Source of the DNA: DATIHQ01 sp035480535
GTDB lineage: Bacteria > Chlamydiota > Chlamydiia > Chlamydiales > SM23-39
DNA: 27,207 nucleotides
Direction: 5' to 3'
NCBI GenBank assembly: GCA_035480535.1
Contig: DATIHQ010000076.1
Span: 1-27,207, forward strand
Under the pieces are notes generated by a model that saw only the letters and a list, made by a program, of their open reading frames with translations, searched no databases and had not been told where the DNA came from. Position numbers and translations under genes: made by a program. Below, in pieces: positions 24,423-27,207 of this stretch (within the stretch, counting starts at the first letter, position 1; the number at the start of each line of letters is the position of its first letter).

Positions 24423-24791
24423 ATGTTTTGGAAAATTTTTGCAATTCTCTTTCTGGGTGTACAAATGTTTGCCAATGAGGAAGCTCCCCAATATCTCTAC
24501 AAAATTCTCTCGAAGGAAGATTGGATTGCGAGCCAGAATCAAGAGCATCTCCAACTGCCTGCAGCGGATGAGGCCTTTATTCATTTTTCACTGGAAAACC
24601 AGGTGGAGCGGATTGTAGCGAAATATTGGAATGGGGTTCCTGAATTCTTTGTTCTAAAGATCGATCCAAAGAAGCTTCCAGGGAAAATGGTATTTGAAAC
24701 AAATCCGGGCGGCAGCGCGAAGTATTATCATCTTTATGAGGGCGCAATTCCCCATAATGCGATCGTTGAATCTAAAGCCATTCATCAATAA
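24423..24791 (+). CDS. Secreted DUF952 domain protein
   Basis: A 122-aa protein with an N-terminal signal peptide (MFWKIFAILFLGVQMFA, likely cut before NEE) followed by a DUF952 domain. DUF952 hallmarks are YKILSKEDW, DEAFIHFSLENQV, FFVLKIDPKKL, GGSAKYYHLYEGAI and a final I/V-rich strand. Most DUF952 proteins I know of are cytoplasmic and lack signal peptides; their function is not established, though the fold is related to ADP-ribosyltransferase-like folds in some reports. Export here would put it in the periplasm or beyond. It ends by overlapping the 3' end of the TpsB gene by 7 nt, and its start is set by an adjacent strong promoter rather than a ribosome-binding site. Confidence 0.85.
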   Translation: MFWKIFAILFLGVQMFANEEAPQYLYKILSKEDWIASQNQEHLQLPAADEAFIHFSLENQVERIVAKYWNGVPEFFVLKIDPKKLPGKMVFETNPGGSAKYYHLYEGAIPHNAIVESKAIHQ

Positions 24792-26482
24792 CTGAAAGTC
24801 GTGTTGAAATGAAGCATGGAGCCTCCGCCTGTAAAGACGGCTTGCTGGTGGAGTTTAATGCCCCAATCGAGGCGGGCGGAGAAGTAGGGATCGAGAGTGT
24901 AGCGGACGCCCGGGCCTGTGCTGAGCAGATAGTCGGGCTGAGGTTCGCCGGGAATTGTCTTGTGATTGGTGCCCCAGCCAGAATCGATAAAGGCGAGGAA
25001 TTGAAGGGCATCTTTGATGTGGCTGCAACGGATGTAGCGGATGACGTCAAAGTGGGGGGTGCGAAACTCGGCAGAGAGGAGAAAGCCTCCATCGTAGTTG
25101 AACTGCCGCTCGTCGTAGCCGCGCACGGTATCGTAGCCGCCGAGACCGATTTGTTCACTGGGGAGAAGACTTTCGTTTGAGATCTGCCCGCGAGCCCAGA
25201 TATTGAGAGAGCCATATTGGCGGAGCTTCTGCTCATATCTGAGATAGAGTTTGCCATAAACCCAGTGATTCACAGCGCCGGGGCGCAATGTGTTGTAGTC
25301 GCTATTGCTTTGGTCGCTCATCATCTCTCCGGGAGACCAATAAGCGCGGATTCCATAGTTGATCCGGTAATATTCTTGGTTGTAATAGCCTTCATATTCC
25401 AAAACAAATTGGCTCAAGTTGACATTTTTCCCCACGACGGAGAAAAGCTCGCTGAAAATAATCGTGTTATTGGTCCGCTTAAAGTCAAATCCCACTTGGA
25501 TTTCGTGGGAAAGCTCTTCGATAGGAGGCAGAGGGATGATGTAGCGGGTTGAAATTTGTCCGCTTGTCCCATGATTGGTCGATCCGGGGAAGGAGAGTCT
25601 GGTGTGGACGAAAGCGACGCCTCCATAGACATTCAGGAGATGTTTCCATGGAAAATACCCTCTGGCTTGGGCTGTATGGGCCTGAAAGCGGTGGGGATCG
25701 TAAGAAGTCGTATATTGGTAAGTGAAATCCCATAGAAGAGGTTGTCCTCCGCTAAATCCTGCAAAAAGGCGTTGGCGATTTGTCGTCTCCACTCCCGTAT
25801 TGTCCGCCCCTGCGAAAAACTGATAGGGCCGTCGATCATGAACAAGCAGAGCGATATCGGTAGTCATCCGCCCTTGCCCTGGGCTATAGACGGCAGAGAC
25901 ATGGGTAAACTGGTTTCGATTCATAAAATCCAGATCTCTCTGTATTCCGTTCTGGTCGATAATATCCCCACATTGCGGCTTGAAGCGACTGAGAAACCGG
26001 CAATCTGAAGTGTAGCAATTCCCTTCCACTCTCACCTGTCCTATATGGCTGTCCATAACGACAAACTGAAGAACATCTGCGCCCAGCGGCTGTTTTGGAA
26101 ACGCCACCAGCACAAAAGGGCGCCCATTCTCTTGATAATGAGCCTGGATCTCTTGTTTGAGGCACCGAATCATTTCCTGTGTAACAGGCTGATCGACATA
26201 GAGAGGGGCAAGCCGCCTCTCTAATTGCGATTTGCTTCCCGGAACATCGACACAGGGGGCGTAAAAGCCGCATACTTCTTCAAGTTCGCTCTTCGGAAGA
26301 AGATTTGCCGAAGAGTTGACCAAAACCACCCCTCTCACCAGGGGACAGACTGAACAGACTTCAGGAACTTCCCTCTTCGCCATCTGGCCGCTCTCATCCA
26401 AGAAGGCGCCCACTTCTTCTCCTCCATCCATCTGCGATAAAAGACAAAGAGCGCAAACCAAAAGCCATTTCGCGAAACGCAT
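24785..26482 (-). CDS. Two-partner-secretion outer-membrane transporter (TpsB, FhaC/ShlB-like)
   Basis: A 565-aa Omp85-superfamily protein that should export a TpsA exoprotein across the outer membrane. Residues 1-20 are a signal peptide (MRFAKWLLVCALCLLS and onward). Residues about 40-215 hold the periplasmic POTRA region, including FVVMDSHIGQVRVEGN and the typical RDLDFMNRN segment that links to the barrel. The rest is a 16-strand-type barrel with the conserved GGYDTVRGYDE plug-loop motif and a C-terminal aromatic residue (NTTFSY). Eight Cys cluster at 43-171, unusual for this family. The ATG at 26482 follows GAGG by 9 nt. It diverges from the tpsA gene, its expected substrate, across a 96-nt gap. 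Confidence 0.9.
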   Translation of the reverse strand: MRFAKWLLVCALCLLSQMDGGEEVGAFLDESGQMAKREVPEVCSVCPLVRGVVLVNSSANLLPKSELEEVCGFYAPCVDVPGSKSQLERRLAPLYVDQPVTQEMIRCLKQEIQAHYQENGRPFVLVAFPKQPLGADVLQFVVMDSHIGQVRVEGNCYTSDCRFLSRFKPQCGDIIDQNGIQRDLDFMNRNQFTHVSAVYSPGQGRMTTDIALLVHDRRPYQFFAGADNTGVETTNRQRLFAGFSGGQPLLWDFTYQYTTSYDPHRFQAHTAQARGYFPWKHLLNVYGGVAFVHTRLSFPGSTNHGTSGQISTRYIIPLPPIEELSHEIQVGFDFKRTNNTIIFSELFSVVGKNVNLSQFVLEYEGYYNQEYYRINYGIRAYWSPGEMMSDQSNSDYNTLRPGAVNHWVYGKLYLRYEQKLRQYGSLNIWARGQISNESLLPSEQIGLGGYDTVRGYDERQFNYDGGFLLSAEFRTPHFDVIRYIRCSHIKDALQFLAFIDSGWGTNHKTIPGEPQPDYLLSTGPGVRYTLDPYFSARLDWGIKLHQQAVFTGGGSMLHFNTTFSY

Positions 26483-26543
26483 GTTAACTTTCCTCGTGAA
26501 ATAATTCTTTTATCCTATTAAGAAAATCACAACAAGTTTTTTT

Positions 26544-26572
26544 TTGACATAACCCTCTCTATCGGATAAAAC
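26544..26572 (+). promoter_or_regulatory. tpsA promoter, leaderless type, behind a T9 tract
   Basis: Perfect -35 TTGACA (26544-26549), 17-bp spacer, TAAAAC (26567-26572, 4/6), then 6 nt to ATG 26579. The last two T of a nine-T run (26537-26545) are the first two bases of the -35. No usable Shine-Dalgarno sequence precedes the ATG. Confidence 0.5.
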
Positions 26573-26578
26573 AAAATC

Positions 26579-27207
26579 ATGCGCCATTCATTCAGCCTCT
26601 TTGCCCTATTGGCGAATTTCCTCTTTGCCGATCCGCAAGGGTTCCAATTGATTGCCGGCGATGCAAATGCGCCGGTGGACAATGGCGCCGGCATTACCAT
26701 CCAAAGCGGACACCAGGCGATCATCCAGTGGGATATCTTCTCGATCGATGAACAACGGATGGTGCGCTTTGATCAGTTAGATGGGAATTCGGCCGTCTTG
26801 AATCGGGTCATGGGCGGCGCTGAGAGTCAGTTGATGGGGAGCTTATCCTCCAATGGCAAAGTCTACCTGATCAATCCTAGCGGCGTGCTCATTGGCCCCA
26901 ATGGCCGCATTGAGACGGCCGGCTTTATCGCCTCGACAGCCGATGTGCTCAACGACGACTTTTTGAAGGGACAGGAGTTGTTATTTGGCGATGTAGGACC
27001 TGGTAAGATCGTCCATCTCGGGGTGATTGAATGTTTGACGGGAGATGTGACCCTATTGGCTAAGGTGATCGATGCGCCGGGGGATATCCATGCGGGAGGT
27101 GGAACTGTGTTGCTGCTGCAGCCGAAGGGGGCGTCCGACATCTTTATAGATACTGGAGAAGAATGCGCTCTCCATCAAAGCGGGCGGATCGAAGCGCTTA
27201 AAATCGA
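26579..27207 (+). CDS. Two-partner-secretion exoprotein, FhaB-like N-terminus (TpsA, 3'-partial)
   Basis: The frame runs 209 codons from ATG 26579 to the right edge without a stop. Residues 1-17 (MRHSFSLFALLANFLFA) are a short signal peptide. From about 25 onward the sequence is a TPS (haemagglutination-activity) domain that directs export through TpsB: IQWDIFSIDEQRMVRFDQ, VLNRVMGG, GKVYLINPSGVLIGPNGRIE (NPSG at 99-102) and FIASTADVLNDDF, then beta-helix-like repeats. Such proteins are large filamentous adhesins, cytolysins or contact-dependent toxins; what this one does lies beyond the window. The divergent TpsB gene is the expected partner. Confidence 0.9.
   Translation, partial: MRHSFSLFALLANFLFADPQGFQLIAGDANAPVDNGAGITIQSGHQAIIQWDIFSIDEQRMVRFDQLDGNSAVLNRVMGGAESQLMGSLSSNGKVYLINPSGVLIGPNGRIETAGFIASTADVLNDDFLKGQELLFGDVGPGKIVHLGVIECLTGDVTLLAKVIDAPGDIHAGGGTVLLLQPKGASDIFIDTGEECALHQSGRIEALKI

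Noticed and set aside
24809..25552. Plus-strand frames of 111-123 codons opposite tpsB.
   Set aside because: They mirror barrel codons of TpsB; no ribosome-binding sites or recognisable domains.

Overview
The window reads as chromosomal DNA of a member of the Chlamydiae, most likely one outside the family Chlamydiaceae (a Parachlamydia/Waddlia/Criblamydia-type 'environmental' chlamydia). Two blocks of gene order match what I recall of Chlamydia trachomatis. One is uhpC / hisS / mip / spoU(trmL) / trxA, with aspS missing between hisS and mip. The other is plsC-cmk-cdsA-uppS facing secDF-recJ. A UhpC-type sugar-phosphate antiporter, a fused and enlarged SecDF and a secreted Mip-like FKBP also fit. 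The assignment is inferred from gene order and protein families only.

Layout. 2-877: EamA/DMT transporter, cut by the left edge. 874-2247 (-): UhpC-like antiporter. 2332-5400 (+): unknown 195-aa protein, hisS, mip-like FKBP and trmL, with tight or overlapping junctions. 5351-6634 (-): Hanks-type Ser/Thr kinase with a long disordered N-terminus. 6736-7283 (-): trxA plus a DUF2905 membrane protein. 7400-7483 (+): tRNA-Leu(CAG). 7545-11784 (-): a tightly coupled unit purA-uppS-cdsA-(cmk/plsC fusion), serving nucleotide, undecaprenyl and phospholipid synthesis. 11936-18102 (+): secDF and recJ. 18217-23168 (+): an accessory metabolic stretch with an MHS-family MFS transporter, a sarcosine-oxidase-family flavoenzyme, an unknown 318-aa protein and a succinate-semialdehyde dehydrogenase. 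23140-24363 (-): dicarboxylate/amino acid symporter. 24423-24791 (+): secreted DUF952 protein. 24785-26482 (-) and 26579-27207 (+): a divergent two-partner-secretion pair (FhaC-like transporter and the N-terminus of an FhaB-like exoprotein cut by the right edge).

How they work together. The left two thirds are housekeeping genes in compact operons with ATGA overlaps. The right third looks accessory: amino-acid uptake and oxidation, then a surface/secretion locus. Neither the kinase nor the 318-aa protein has a signal peptide; both are plausible host-directed effectors, the latter with a His/Asp/Cys spacing resembling clan CE (YopJ/ULP-like) enzymes.

Two genome-style signals stand out. First, several single genes carry a -35/-10 pair with exactly 17 bp between the boxes, placed so close to the ATG that transcripts should be leaderless or nearly so; these genes lack Shine-Dalgarno sequences. 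Second, all four convergent protein-gene pairs overlap at their 3' ends. I see no CRISPR array, insertion sequence, phage gene or rRNA, and no gene-free stretch longer than 300 bases.
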